Under the pieces are notes generated by a model. It made no database searches and was not told the origin of the DNA. It saw only the letters and a list, made by a program, of their open reading frames with translations. A stretch of 64,000 bases of DNA, from NCBI GenBank assembly GCA_016787065.1, contig JAEUVD010000040.1:1-64000 (forward strand), written 5' to 3'. The DNA comes from Chitinophagaceae bacterium. Its GTDB lineage: Bacteria; Bacteroidota; Bacteroidia; Chitinophagales; Chitinophagaceae. Below, piece by piece: positions 26,796 to 35,202 of this stretch. A program made the position numbers and the translations under genes. The stretch's first letter is position 1; every line of letters starts with the position of its first letter.

Positions 26796-27236
26796 ATGGA
26801 AAATTTAGTATCAAAGAACATTTTAGTTTTATGTACCGGAAATAGTTGTAGAAGTCAGATTGCCGAAGCCTATCTCCGTAAGTTTTGTGGAGGGCATGCA
26901 CAAGTTTATAGTGCAGGTATTGAAAAGCATGGTGTAAATCCGAAAGCCGTGGCTATTATGTTAGAAGATGGTATCGATATTACATCGCATACCTCCAATG
27001 AGATTTCAGATTTTTTGCATATTCCTTTTGATATAGTAATTACTGTTTGTGATCATGCCAAAGAGGTTTGTCCGGTTTTGCCGGGCAACGCTGTTAAATT
27101 TCATCAAAGCTTTCCAGACCCTGCGAAAGCAACTGGAAGTGATGAAGACATAATGGCTACCTTTCGGGCTGTACGAAATCAGATTCGTTTATTTTGTGAG
27201 CAATGGTCACATGATTTTGTTTCTGGGGAGTTTTGA
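26796..27236 (+). CDS. arsC: Arsenate reductase, thioredoxin-coupled low-MW phosphatase type
   Basis: Reduces arsenate to arsenite. The 146-aa protein has the low-MW tyrosine phosphatase P-loop (LCTGNSCRS) with nucleophile Cys13. The Cys pair that relays the disulphide is at Cys85 and Cys92 (TVCDHAKEVCPVLP), and Asp108 is in FPDPAKATG. This matches the thioredoxin-linked S. aureus-type ArsC. It ends the operon. No arsB/acr3 efflux gene is found downstream, so the product arsenite may be passed to ArsM or exported by a pump encoded elsewhere. Confidence 0.93.
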   Translation: MENLVSKNILVLCTGNSCRSQIAEAYLRKFCGGHAQVYSAGIEKHGVNPKAVAIMLEDGIDITSHTSNEISDFLHIPFDIVITVCDHAKEVCPVLPGNAVKFHQSFPDPAKATGSDEDIMATFRAVRNQIRLFCEQWSHDFVSGEF

Positions 27237-27287
27237 TGGATGCAATTTGAATTCAATGATTAACAAGCATGATTTCTTTTATACAAA

Positions 27288-27812
27288 CTAAGGGTTCAAT
27301 GGTAGTTTCATCATCAAATCAATTTGTTCGTCGTCGCCCAAACGGAAAATATGTTTATCAAATGTAACCATGCCTTGCATGCGATAGAATTGGATAGCGC
27401 GTTGATTTTCTTCCCAAACTCCAAGCCAGAGATAGGTTTTCTTCCAAAGGCGTCCTTGTTGCATTGCAAATTCAAATAATAGTTTGCCAATTCCTTTTCC
27501 TAAAAATTGTTGGAGTACATAAATACGCTCTATTTCCATACCATCATCCTGTAAAGGTTCTGTTTGAGCATCACCAATATTAAGTTTCATATATCCTAAA
27601 ACAGCATCACCTTCTTCTGCAAAATAAAAATTTGAATTTACAGAAGTAAGCTCTGTTTCAAGTTTTTCTATTGCCAAGTCGTTTTTTAAATAATCTTGCA
27701 TGTTCTGCGCAGTATTCTGTGTAGAAAATGTTTCTATGAATGTTGCTTTGCTAATCTTCTGCAATAAATAAATATCATCTAAACCAATTTTACGTATACT
27801 AATTAGGGACAC
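27288..27812 (-). CDS. GNAT-family N-acetyltransferase
   Basis: A 174-aa acetyltransferase with the acetyl-CoA loop LQQFLGKGIGKLLFEFAM (motif A) and the terminal strand pair around YLWLGVWEENQRAIQFYRMQGM. The start is GTG at 27812; a perfect -7 box lies 25 nt upstream. The substrate is unknown. It is divergent from the following T9SS protein and ends about 50 nt from arsC (convergent). Confidence 0.88.
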   Translation of the reverse strand: MSLISIRKIGLDDIYLLQKISKATFIETFSTQNTAQNMQDYLKNDLAIEKLETELTSVNSNFYFAEEGDAVLGYMKLNIGDAQTEPLQDDGMEIERIYVLQQFLGKGIGKLLFEFAMQQGRLWKKTYLWLGVWEENQRAIQFYRMQGMVTFDKHIFRLGDDEQIDLMMKLPLNP

Positions 27813-27837
27813 TATTATATCTTTTTAAATAGAAAAA

Positions 27838-27845
27838 CAAAGATA
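27838..27845 (-). promoter_or_regulatory. -7-type box for the GNAT gene
   Basis: The minus strand reads TATCTTTG, a perfect TAnnTTTG, 25 nt before the GTG start. Confidence 0.4.
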
Positions 27846-28011
27846 AACTTTCCAATCGCTTGCTTCTCATGTTATAGGTACCTTCTTATATTAGGTAAAT
27901 TCTATTGCGCATTTATTCCATTGTGAAATCTACAGTCTGCTTTAGTAAAATACCCTGATTAGGGTATTTGGATTTGCAACGATGAAAATAGTTTTGCTCT
28001 AAATTTTTCAC

Positions 28012-28959
28012 ATGAAACAGTTTTTACTTTTAATGAGTCTGATGCTTACCTTACAGGCAAGTTCGCAACCTATCATGAATAATCTTTACAATTTTACATT
28101 AGGTCATACCTATAACTATAAAAAGGTGGATGTAGGTTGGAATATCGATACTAGTTTAATTCCAACGATAGGAAATAACCTTACCTGGAATTTCGATACG
28201 CTCACTTTAATGCCAACGGTTTATACCGATAGTATTCTTGATCCTGTTGGAACCGCGGGAGCTGCCTTTTTCACTAATGCTGCCTTTGTTTGGAAGGAAT
28301 ATAGTGGTTTACTTCAATACTATAAAAAAAGTAACGATACCGTTTATTATATGGGTAACTATAGTTCATGGCCTTCTATTTTTAATCCATTCCCTATTTC
28401 AACCGTTAATAATACACCCATCTCGAGCGGTTATCTATATTCTAATTTTCAAACAACGGTAGGTGGTTCTCCTTGGACGTATGACGCTCGATATAATGCC
28501 TACGGCACGATAAAACTGCCTGGTGGAATTTCTCTTTCTAACATTGGACTATATGTTACGGTTGGTGGAAATGCTACCGCTCGTTACGCCGACTATTTTT
28601 GGTTTAAAGAAAATCAAAATGATCCTGTATTGCGCATCCAATTTAAATGGACAAGTACGGCAAGTACCGTGCAGTATGTTTATGTAAACACTACCGCATT
28701 AGTAAGTTCCGTGGCGGAAGTTGTTCCTCAACAGGAGCTAAAGCTTTTTCCTAATCCTGCGACCGATAAAATTAATATACAATCGTCTATAGATGGCAAT
28801 GCCATCGAAATAAGGAATGTTTTTGGTCAGGTGCAAATGAGTAAACCTGTTTCTGAAAATAAATTCACTATCGATATTAGTTCATGGCCTACCGGCTATT
28901 ATTTTATTCGTATCACAAACGTAAAAGGTAAGGTTCAGCTTGGTAGTTTTTTGAAGTAA
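28012..28959 (+). CDS. T9SS-exported protein of unknown function
   Basis: A 315-aa secreted protein with a signal peptide (KQFLLLMSLMLTLQASSQ), a beta-rich central region of about 210 aa with no recognised domain, and a type A T9SS sorting domain at the end (LKLFPNPATDKINIQSS then STFDISSWPTGYYFIRI-like strands, residues about 240-315). It stands alone between the divergent GNAT gene and the helicase. Confidence 0.85.
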   Translation: MKQFLLLMSLMLTLQASSQPIMNNLYNFTLGHTYNYKKVDVGWNIDTSLIPTIGNNLTWNFDTLTLMPTVYTDSILDPVGTAGAAFFTNAAFVWKEYSGLLQYYKKSNDTVYYMGNYSSWPSIFNPFPISTVNNTPISSGYLYSNFQTTVGGSPWTYDARYNAYGTIKLPGGISLSNIGLYVTVGGNATARYADYFWFKENQNDPVLRIQFKWTSTASTVQYVYVNTTALVSSVAEVVPQQELKLFPNPATDKINIQSSIDGNAIEIRNVFGQVQMSKPVSENKFTIDISSWPTGYYFIRITNVKGKVQLGSFLK

Positions 28960-29339
28960 ACTAGTTGCGTTCCACTATGTAATGGTGGCGTGTGTGCAAA
29001 CAATATGTAGTAAAAGTTAAACAATTTTGGAGATGCTTTAAGTAGCCTAGGCCTGATTGATTTTCGCTTCAAAGCACAACATCATAAAAAATAAAATGCG
29101 ATTTTCAAATTAATTGTCTTACGTTTGCATTCTCAGGCTTCTGCCTTGCTTTTTCTGAAATAGTCAATCAGTTTACTTTTCCCAGTTATCGCGTTACAGT
29201 TGGCCACCAATAAATAGAATTTTATATCAATCAGGCTAACTCGAATATTCAAATACCGGCGTGCAAACAAGTTGCGGAACATGTGGTTGTATGGGTTAAC
29301 GTTATTTCCCCTGACACACAATCAAACAACCATTAAACC
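28960..29339. other. Intergenic region with an uncertain minus-strand frame
   Basis: A 380-nt gap. On the minus strand a 62-codon frame (29321 to 29133) reads protein-like (NLFARRYLNIRVSLIDIKF, then GKSKLIDYFRKSKAEA) but has no recognised family and no clear promoter. It could be a small gene or the tail of a decayed element. No tRNA or strong hairpin was seen. Confidence 0.25.
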
Positions 29340-30461
29340 ATGACAGCCTTTAACGATTTACAACTATTACAGCCTATTTTAAAGGCATTACAGGAGGAGC
29401 AATACCACCAACCTACACCAATTCAACAAAAAACTATCCCTGAAATTCTTAAGGGGCATGATATTTTAGCCTGTGCGCAAACAGGTACCGGCAAAACTGC
29501 TGCTTTTGCTATTCCTATTTTACAAGCAATTCATAACCGTCAAACGTCCTCTAAATTACCCCAAGCTTTGGTGCTTTGTCCTACCCGCGAATTAGCTATT
29601 CAGGTAGAAGAGAGTTTTATTACCTATGGCCGCTATCTTTCGGTTCGCTGCTTAGCTCTTTATGGCGGTGTTTCTCAGGTAAACCAAGAGAAGGAATTGA
29701 AACGAAAGGTTGATGTTATCGTGGCTACTCCAGGCAGGTTACTTGATTTTATTCAACAAGAATTACTTGATTTGTCTGGTATTCATCATTTGGTCTTGGA
29801 TGAAGCAGATCGTATGTTAGATATGGGTTTCATTCATGATGTAAAGCGCATTTTGCGTTTTATTCCTGAAAAACGACAAACCTTGTTTTTCTCAGCTACC
29901 ATGCAAGGTGAAGTACAAAAACTTGCACAATCTATTTTAAATAATCCTGTACAAGTTAAGGTAAACCCGGTTTCAAGTACCGCTACAAAAATTCAACAGT
30001 CGGTGTACTATGTTGAACAAAAAGAAAAAACTGCTTTGTTATTATCGTTGATTAAAACTAAAGGATTGGAACGAACCCTCGTTTTTACGCGTACTAAGTA
30101 TGGTGCCGATCGTTTATGTAAACAACTTAAAAAGCAAGGTATTCAAAGTGCTGCTATCCATGGTGATAAATCACAAGGGGCTCGACAAAAAGCTTTGACC
30201 GATTTTAAAAAGAGTCAATTACAAATTTTAGTTGCCACCGATATTGCTGCTAGAGGTATTGATATTGATGATTTGGGTTTTGTGGTGAATTACGAAATTC
30301 CGAATATACCGGAAACTTACGTGCATCGTATCGGTAGAACCGGTAGGGCAGGACAAGAAGGTATGGCCATTTCCTTTTGTAATCCGGAAGAGAAGACACA
30401 CTTAAAAAATATTCAGAAACTGATTGGCGACGCAGTGCCTGAAGCAACCCTTAATAATTAG
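29340..30461 (+). CDS. DEAD-box RNA helicase
   Basis: A 373-aa RhlE-like ATP-dependent RNA helicase. The Q motif (QPTPIQQKTIP), Walker A (AQTGTGKTAAFA), DEAD box (VLDEADRMLDMGF), SAT (FFSATMQ), motif V (ATDIAARGIDI) and motif VI (HRIGRTGRAGQ) are all present. It stops soon after the RecA2 core with only a short tail. Two cold-shock-domain genes follow at 11 and 17 nt distance, so it probably unwinds structured RNA at low temperature. Confidence 0.95.
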   Translation: MTAFNDLQLLQPILKALQEEQYHQPTPIQQKTIPEILKGHDILACAQTGTGKTAAFAIPILQAIHNRQTSSKLPQALVLCPTRELAIQVEESFITYGRYLSVRCLALYGGVSQVNQEKELKRKVDVIVATPGRLLDFIQQELLDLSGIHHLVLDEADRMLDMGFIHDVKRILRFIPEKRQTLFFSATMQGEVQKLAQSILNNPVQVKVNPVSSTATKIQQSVYYVEQKEKTALLLSLIKTKGLERTLVFTRTKYGADRLCKQLKKQGIQSAAIHGDKSQGARQKALTDFKKSQLQILVATDIAARGIDIDDLGFVVNYEIPNIPETYVHRIGRTGRAGQEGMAISFCNPEEKTHLKNIQKLIGDAVPEATLNN

Positions 30462-30472
30462 AAATATACCAT

Positions 30473-30907
30473 ATGGCAGAATCTTTTTCAAAGAAAGAAA
30501 AACAAAAAAAACGCATGCAGGCTAAGCAAGATAAGCAGCTTAAAATGCAAGAAAGAAAAACGAATAATAATAAAGGGAAACCTTTAGAGGAGATGTTTGC
30601 TTATATTGATGAATACGGAAATTTAAGTTCTTCACCTCCCGGAACTAAACCAAAAGCAAGTGAAACAAAGGAGAGACTACTTCCTTATCAACAAGATGAT
30701 ACAGATACTCGTTTTCAAGGTACCGTTGCTTTTTTTATTGAAGCAAAAGGATATGGATTTATTACCCAAGATGGTACCAGAGAGAATATTTTTGTTCATG
30801 CCAACCAACTAAAACAGCCTATTAAAGAAAAAGATCTTGTAACCTTTGAAAAGGAAAAAACGCCTAAAGGTTATAGTGCAATCAATGTTATAAAAATCAA
30901 TTCATAA
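30473..30907 (+). CDS. Cold-shock-domain protein with basic N-terminal extension
   Basis: A 144-aa protein. Residues 1-35 are strongly basic (SKKEKQKKRMQAKQDKQ); a linker follows, and the C-terminal 65 residues are a cold-shock domain with RNP1-like KGYGFITQDG and RNP2-like IFVHAN. In RNP1 the usual KGFGFI is KGYGFI. The basic tail probably adds RNA or ribosome affinity. It lies between the DEAD-box helicase and a normal CspA-type gene and is likely co-transcribed. Confidence 0.88.
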   Translation: MAESFSKKEKQKKRMQAKQDKQLKMQERKTNNNKGKPLEEMFAYIDEYGNLSSSPPGTKPKASETKERLLPYQQDDTDTRFQGTVAFFIEAKGYGFITQDGTRENIFVHANQLKQPIKEKDLVTFEKEKTPKGYSAINVIKINS

Positions 30908-30924
30908 ATTAAAAATTAAAAACC

Positions 30925-31119
30925 ATGCAAGAAGGAACTGTAAAGTTTTACAACACAAAAAAAGGATTCGGATTTATTAAACCAAACGATGGTGGTGATG
31001 ATATTTTCGTACACGCAACTGGCTTAATTAACAATATCAACGAAAATGATAAAGTTACTTTTGAAGTTGTTAAAGACAAAAAAGGATTATCAGCAGTAAA
31101 CGTTCGTTTGGCTCAATAA
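30925..31119 (+). CDS. Cold-shock protein, CspA family
   Basis: A 64-aa single cold-shock domain: GTVKFYNTKKGFGFI (RNP1) and DDIFVHATGL (RNP2). It binds single-stranded RNA/DNA and acts as RNA chaperone. It is 17 nt after the extended cold-shock gene and is followed by three inverted repeats, the last being a terminator. Confidence 0.95.
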   Translation: MQEGTVKFYNTKKGFGFIKPNDGGDDIFVHATGLINNINENDKVTFEVVKDKKGLSAVNVRLAQ

Positions 31120-31127
31120 GAGTACAA

Positions 31128-31151
31128 CGATCTATAGAATGTTGTAGATCG
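31128..31151 (+). repeat. Inverted repeat in the cold-shock operon 3' region
   Basis: CGATCTA at 31128-31134 pairs with TAGATCG at 31145-31151, a 10-nt loop. It starts 9 nt after the csp stop codon and lacks a T tract. Confidence 0.5.
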
Positions 31152-31168
31152 CACGTGTAAACGAAATA

Positions 31169-31186
31169 TTCCGAAACGTTTCGGAA
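31169..31186 (+). repeat. Perfect 18-bp palindrome in the cold-shock operon 3' region
   Basis: TTCCGAAACGTTTCGGAA is a perfect palindrome without loop or T tract, between the first hairpin and the terminator. It could be a protein-binding site or an RNA structure. Confidence 0.55.
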
Positions 31187-31216
31187 ACGAATTAATACGT
31201 TGTGTTAAACTTCATG

Positions 31217-31243
31217 AATCGGGCATTATCGCCCGATTTTTTT
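31217..31243 (+). terminator. Rho-independent terminator of the cold-shock operon
   Basis: An 8-bp stem (AATCGGGC with GCCCGATT, loop ATTATC) runs into seven T. Confidence 0.85.
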
Positions 31244-31426
31244 ATGTGCTCTCCATTGAAATGAAGACACTTTGAATCAATCTTTACATGTTAGTTTTTA
31301 ATATCAACAAAAATGGAGCATGTTCTTGATTCTTTCAGAATAGGATGTTTCCTCCATGCATTCAGTTAAAGTCAGACTTAGGAATACAAACTTCAACAGT
31401 AATTTAAACTACATTTACCAGTCCAC

Positions 31427-32290
31427 ATGAAGTCTGTAATTCAACATCTCCGATTTCCTTTTTCATTTTTATTAATGCCTGTATATCTTTTCGGAGTTTC
31501 CGAAATACCTTCTCTTTCTCAACAAAACTATACCTCGCTGTGCGTACTCTTTATTGTGTTACATGTGCTTGTTTATCCGTCTAGTAACGCTTATAATAGT
31601 ACTCAAGATCAAGATCAAGGAAGTATAGGTTTGATTGAAAAACCGCTTCCGCCTTCGAATCATTTGGTTTGGGTTACCTTACTCATGGATGCTGTAGCTT
31701 TAATTCTTAGTGTATGTATTAATTTTCCAACGGCTTGCATTGTGGCTTTATATATTGTCTTTTCAAGATTATATAGTTATCGGAAGATTCGAATAAAAAA
31801 GTATCCGATACTCGGATTTCTTACGGTATTCTTTTTTCAAGGGGCAGTAGTTTTTTGCCTCCCTCAAGTAGCGTTAAATTTATCATTTTCGCTGATTAAT
31901 ATTCCCTTGGCACTGGCCGCCAGTTGTTTAATTGGTGCTATATATCCTCTCTCACAGATTTATCAACATGAACAAGATAAGGCAGACGGCGTGCAAACAC
32001 TAAGTTTGAAATTAGGTTACCGAGGAACATTTATTTTCTCGGGAGTACTTTTTCTACTAGGAACTACCTTGTTTCTATGGCAAAAGATTCTCCAACAGCA
32101 TATGCTTGCCATCAACATTTTTCTAACATGTCAGTTGCCGACTATTTTATTTTTTATCTATTGGTTTCTGCGCGTTGAAAAAAATGTACACGAAGCAAAC
32201 TATCGCAATACCATGCGTATGAATTTGATTGCGGCTGCTTGTATGCTGCTCTGTTTCACGTGGTTAATTCTAAATCAAATTAATTTGTAA
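31427..32290 (+). CDS. UbiA-family prenyltransferase
   Basis: A 287-aa integral membrane protein with about eight hydrophobic segments. The first polar signature, NAYNSTQDQDQGSIG (residues 54-68), replaces the usual NDxxDxxxD; the second is YPLSQIYQHEQDKADG. These fit a Bacteroidota subgroup of UbiA proteins. Members transfer a prenyl chain to an aromatic acceptor. It opens a cluster with type III PKS, methyltransferase and FAD enzyme, so the acceptor may be the PKS product. A weak -7-like box TACATTTA at 31410-31417 lies 9 nt before the ATG. Confidence 0.85.
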   Translation: MKSVIQHLRFPFSFLLMPVYLFGVSEIPSLSQQNYTSLCVLFIVLHVLVYPSSNAYNSTQDQDQGSIGLIEKPLPPSNHLVWVTLLMDAVALILSVCINFPTACIVALYIVFSRLYSYRKIRIKKYPILGFLTVFFFQGAVVFCLPQVALNLSFSLINIPLALAASCLIGAIYPLSQIYQHEQDKADGVQTLSLKLGYRGTFIFSGVLFLLGTTLFLWQKILQQHMLAINIFLTCQLPTILFFIYWFLRVEKNVHEANYRNTMRMNLIAAACMLLCFTWLILNQINL

Positions 32291-32331
32291 GTTTTTAATG
32301 ACTATCCCGTCTAAAAGTTAATTTTATCGAT

Positions 32332-33396
32332 ATGTCGTTTATTCAAGCCATCGGATTGGCACATGCACCTTTCAGTCATTCACAACAAGAAATTATTGAT
32401 TTTATTCTCGATAATTTTTCTGTTCCTGAAGAAGATCATTCAAAAATTAGACGCATGTATGCACAAAGCGAAATTGAAACTCGATATTCGGTGGTAGAGG
32501 ATTTTTCACTTCCAAAATCGAATTGGCGATTTTTTGAGAAAGAGGGTAAAACGTCAATTGAAAAAAGAATGAAAACTTTTTTTCAGCTTGCACCTGATTT
32601 GTGTTGCAAAGCGGTTCAAAAAATTTTATCAACCGACGACTTGCAACATATTACGCATTTAATTACGGTAAGTTGTACTGGAATGTCGGCTCCCGGTTTA
32701 GACGTTCAACTTGTGCAGCGCTTAAATTTACCGAACCATATTCATCGCACTGCCATTAATTTCATGGGATGTTATGCCGGTATACAAGCTTTAAAACAAG
32801 CAGATGCTTTTTGTCGTGCCTTTCAACATGCAAAGGTTTTAATTGTAGATGTTGAATTGTGTACACTTCATTTTAATAACGAATACACGATGGATAATAT
32901 AGCATCGTCGTTACTCTTTGCCGATGGAGCAGCCGCCGTGTTCGTATCGAATGATATTGGAAAGTTTTCTCTCAACCATTTTTATAGTGAGTTGGCATTG
33001 AAAGGTTACCATGATATGGCCTGGAATTTATCGTCGCATGGGTTTCAAATGAACTTAAGTGGCTATGTGCCTTCTATTATAGCTGAGAATATTGAACCAC
33101 TTTTGCATAATGCATTGTCCGGACTAAATATCAATCGCAACGATGTTTCGCATTGGGCTATTCATCCGGGAGGTAAAAAAATTATTCATGAAATCGCGAA
33201 AGCACTTTCTCTTTCCTCTGAAGATGTTCACTATTCTAAGAACATTTTATACTATTACGGTAATATGTCGTCGGTAACAATTTTCTTTGTGCTCGAAAAA
33301 ATGATGGCAGATAAACTACCTGCTAAGAACACTATTTTTGCCTGTGCCTTTGGTCCTGGACTAACTATTGAAAGTTTAATATTACAGGTATGTTAG
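32332..33396 (+). CDS. Type III polyketide synthase (chalcone/alkylresorcinol synthase family)
   Basis: A 354-aa ketosynthase homodimer-type enzyme that condenses malonyl units onto a starter acyl group. The catalytic triad is visible: Cys147 (NFMGCYAG), His278 (WAIHPGGKK) and Asn311 (YYYGNMSS), with the GPG loop at CAFGPGLTIE. The starter is unknown; neighbouring tailoring genes suggest an alkylresorcinol or pyrone-like lipid. It is overlapped by 7 nt by the methyltransferase gene. The active site is intact and the length is slightly shorter than plant enzymes, as usual in bacteria. Confidence 0.95.
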   Translation: MSFIQAIGLAHAPFSHSQQEIIDFILDNFSVPEEDHSKIRRMYAQSEIETRYSVVEDFSLPKSNWRFFEKEGKTSIEKRMKTFFQLAPDLCCKAVQKILSTDDLQHITHLITVSCTGMSAPGLDVQLVQRLNLPNHIHRTAINFMGCYAGIQALKQADAFCRAFQHAKVLIVDVELCTLHFNNEYTMDNIASSLLFADGAAAVFVSNDIGKFSLNHFYSELALKGYHDMAWNLSSHGFQMNLSGYVPSIIAENIEPLLHNALSGLNINRNDVSHWAIHPGGKKIIHEIAKALSLSSEDVHYSKNILYYYGNMSSVTIFFVLEKMMADKLPAKNTIFACAFGPGLTIESLILQVC

Positions 33397-34088
33397 GGCT
33401 CTCGAAACGAAGTGATCTAAAGGAGTTATTAGATCAAAATAATATACCGGCTGAAGATGTTATCCTTAACATGAAGGAATTGAATACCATTAATACGTAT
33501 TTAGGTGGACATAGCATCACCCTTCAAGGCTTTAAAGAAATTCTAGGTTCTCGAAAAAGTATTTCCGTTTTAGAAATCGGATCAGGTGGTGGCGATAATT
33601 TACGTGCACTTTATACGTATTGTTTACATCAAGGTATTACAGGAACATGGTATGGCATTGACATGAATTTCGATATCGTTGAGTTTGCAAAACAACAGCA
33701 ACCGTTCGTAACATTTACCTGTGCAAACTATCGCGATGTGGTACTGTCGGAAAAACCTGATATTATTTTTAGCTCCTTATTTTGTCACCATTTTAGAAAT
33801 GAAGAATTAGTTGAACAACTTCTTTGGATGAAGCAACATGCAAAGCTTGGTTTTTTTATTAATGATTTACATCGACATAGTTTAGCATTTTATTCCATTA
33901 AAATTTTAACCCGCCTTTTTTCAAAATCATATTTAGTAAAACATGATGCACCTCTTTCTGTTGCGCGTGGGTTTAAGAAGCAAGAATGGCAACATATTTT
34001 TGCTCAAACATCCATGAAAACACTAACCATAAAATGGAAATGGGCTTTCCGTCATTTAATCGTTTTTAAACATGAACACGACAGGTAA
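33390..34088 (+). CDS. Class I SAM-dependent methyltransferase of the PKS cluster
   Basis: A 232-aa methyltransferase with the SAM motif VLEIGSGGGDNLRALY and an acidic residue after strand 2 (GIDMNFDIVEFAK); a third region reads PDIIFSSLFCHHF. It starts 7 nt inside the PKS gene and its own end overlaps the FAD enzyme by 17 nt, so translation is coupled. It probably methylates the PKS product on carbon or oxygen, as SrsB does in the Streptomyces phenolic-lipid operon. Exact target unknown. Confidence 0.88.
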   Translation: MLGLSKRSDLKELLDQNNIPAEDVILNMKELNTINTYLGGHSITLQGFKEILGSRKSISVLEIGSGGGDNLRALYTYCLHQGITGTWYGIDMNFDIVEFAKQQQPFVTFTCANYRDVVLSEKPDIIFSSLFCHHFRNEELVEQLLWMKQHAKLGFFINDLHRHSLAFYSIKILTRLFSKSYLVKHDAPLSVARGFKKQEWQHIFAQTSMKTLTIKWKWAFRHLIVFKHEHDR

Positions 34089-35190
34089 GTTTGATGTTGT
34101 TGTTATTGGTGGTGGATTAGCCGGTTTAAGTTTTGCCATTCTCATGGCACAGCAACAGCGTAAGGTTTTGCTTCTCGAAAAAAAGAGTTTTCCCTATCAT
34201 AAAGTGTGTGGCGAATATATTTCGAATGAAAGCTATCCGTTTTTAATTCGAATAGGAATTCCATTGGAAAGTATGAAACTTCCAGCTATAAAGAAGGTGC
34301 GTTTAACTGACCATCGCGGTAATCAGGTTGAAGAAGAACTAACCCTAGGTGGTTTCGGTATAAGCAGGTATCTGCTCGATCAAACCTTGGCAAACAGAGC
34401 AAAAGAAGTAGGTGTTCATATTTTGGAGAATACCCCATGTACGCACTATACGAAAGAAAATCATGGTTTTGACGTTTATACTTCAAAGGGTGTTTATACG
34501 AGCGAAATATTGGTGGCGAGTTTCGGCCGATATTCCATGGGAAATTTTTCTAAGGCTTCGAAACAGGGAGTTAATTGGGTAGGGGTTAAGTATCATATTC
34601 AATATGAACATGTAAGTGATGAGATTGCCTTGCACACGTTTAGTAACGGGTATTGTGGTATTTCAAAAATTGAAAATGGGCAGTCATGTTTATGCTATAT
34701 TGTTAAAGCTTCCCTTTTAAAAAAGTACAAAAATTCGCTTTCGGCGTTAGAGGAAAATGAATTAGCGTTGAACCCTTTTCTCAAAGATATTTTTAACAAG
34801 GCAGTTTTTTTGTATGATAAACCATGTACTATTTCCAATATTACGTTCGAGCCTAAAAAACCTGTTCTGGATGGTGTGTTTTATTTAGGAGACAGCGCCG
34901 GAACCATAGCGCCACTTACTGGAAACGGAATGAGCAATGCCATGCGCAGTGCTTACCTCTTGCATGGAATTTTAGAATCCTATTTTAGAAATGAAATTTC
35001 GATAAAGGAAGTGGAACGAAATTATGCAAAGCAATGGTACAAGGCCTTCTCCATTCGAATCTTTAAAGGGATATGGATGCAACAATTATTTTGTACTCCT
35101 GTCTTAACATCGTTATTCATACGAATCATGAGGTTCGCACCCTGGGTGAAGAAATCAATTATTCGACAAACACACGGCAAAACTTTTTAA
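34072..35190 (+). CDS. FAD-dependent oxidoreductase (geranylgeranyl reductase-like/monooxygenase)
   Basis: A 372-aa flavoprotein. GxGxxG FAD motif: FDVVVIGGGLAGLSFA (residues 7-22), acidic Glu36 after strand 2, the KVCGEYIS stretch typical of geranylgeranyl-reductase-like proteins, and the second FAD motif YLGDSAGTIAPLTGNGM. Two functions are plausible: ring hydroxylation to a quinol or quinone (as SrsC) or reduction of prenyl double bonds. The place at the end of the PKS cluster with 17 nt overlap ties it to the pathway. Confidence 0.88.
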   Translation: MNTTGKFDVVVIGGGLAGLSFAILMAQQQRKVLLLEKKSFPYHKVCGEYISNESYPFLIRIGIPLESMKLPAIKKVRLTDHRGNQVEEELTLGGFGISRYLLDQTLANRAKEVGVHILENTPCTHYTKENHGFDVYTSKGVYTSEILVASFGRYSMGNFSKASKQGVNWVGVKYHIQYEHVSDEIALHTFSNGYCGISKIENGQSCLCYIVKASLLKKYKNSLSALEENELALNPFLKDIFNKAVFLYDKPCTISNITFEPKKPVLDGVFYLGDSAGTIAPLTGNGMSNAMRSAYLLHGILESYFRNEISIKEVERNYAKQWYKAFSIRIFKGIWMQQLFCTPVLTSLFIRIMRFAPWVKKSIIRQTHGKTF

Positions 35191-35191
35191 G

Positions 35192-35199
35192 TATATTCG
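35192..35199 (+). promoter_or_regulatory. -7-like box 3 nt before the ECF sigma gene
   Basis: TATATTCG (one mismatch to TAnnTTTG) begins 1 nt after the FAD gene stop and ends 3 nt before the sigma ATG; it would give a leaderless mRNA separate from the PKS operon. Confidence 0.4.
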
Positions 35200-35202
35200 C
35201 GC

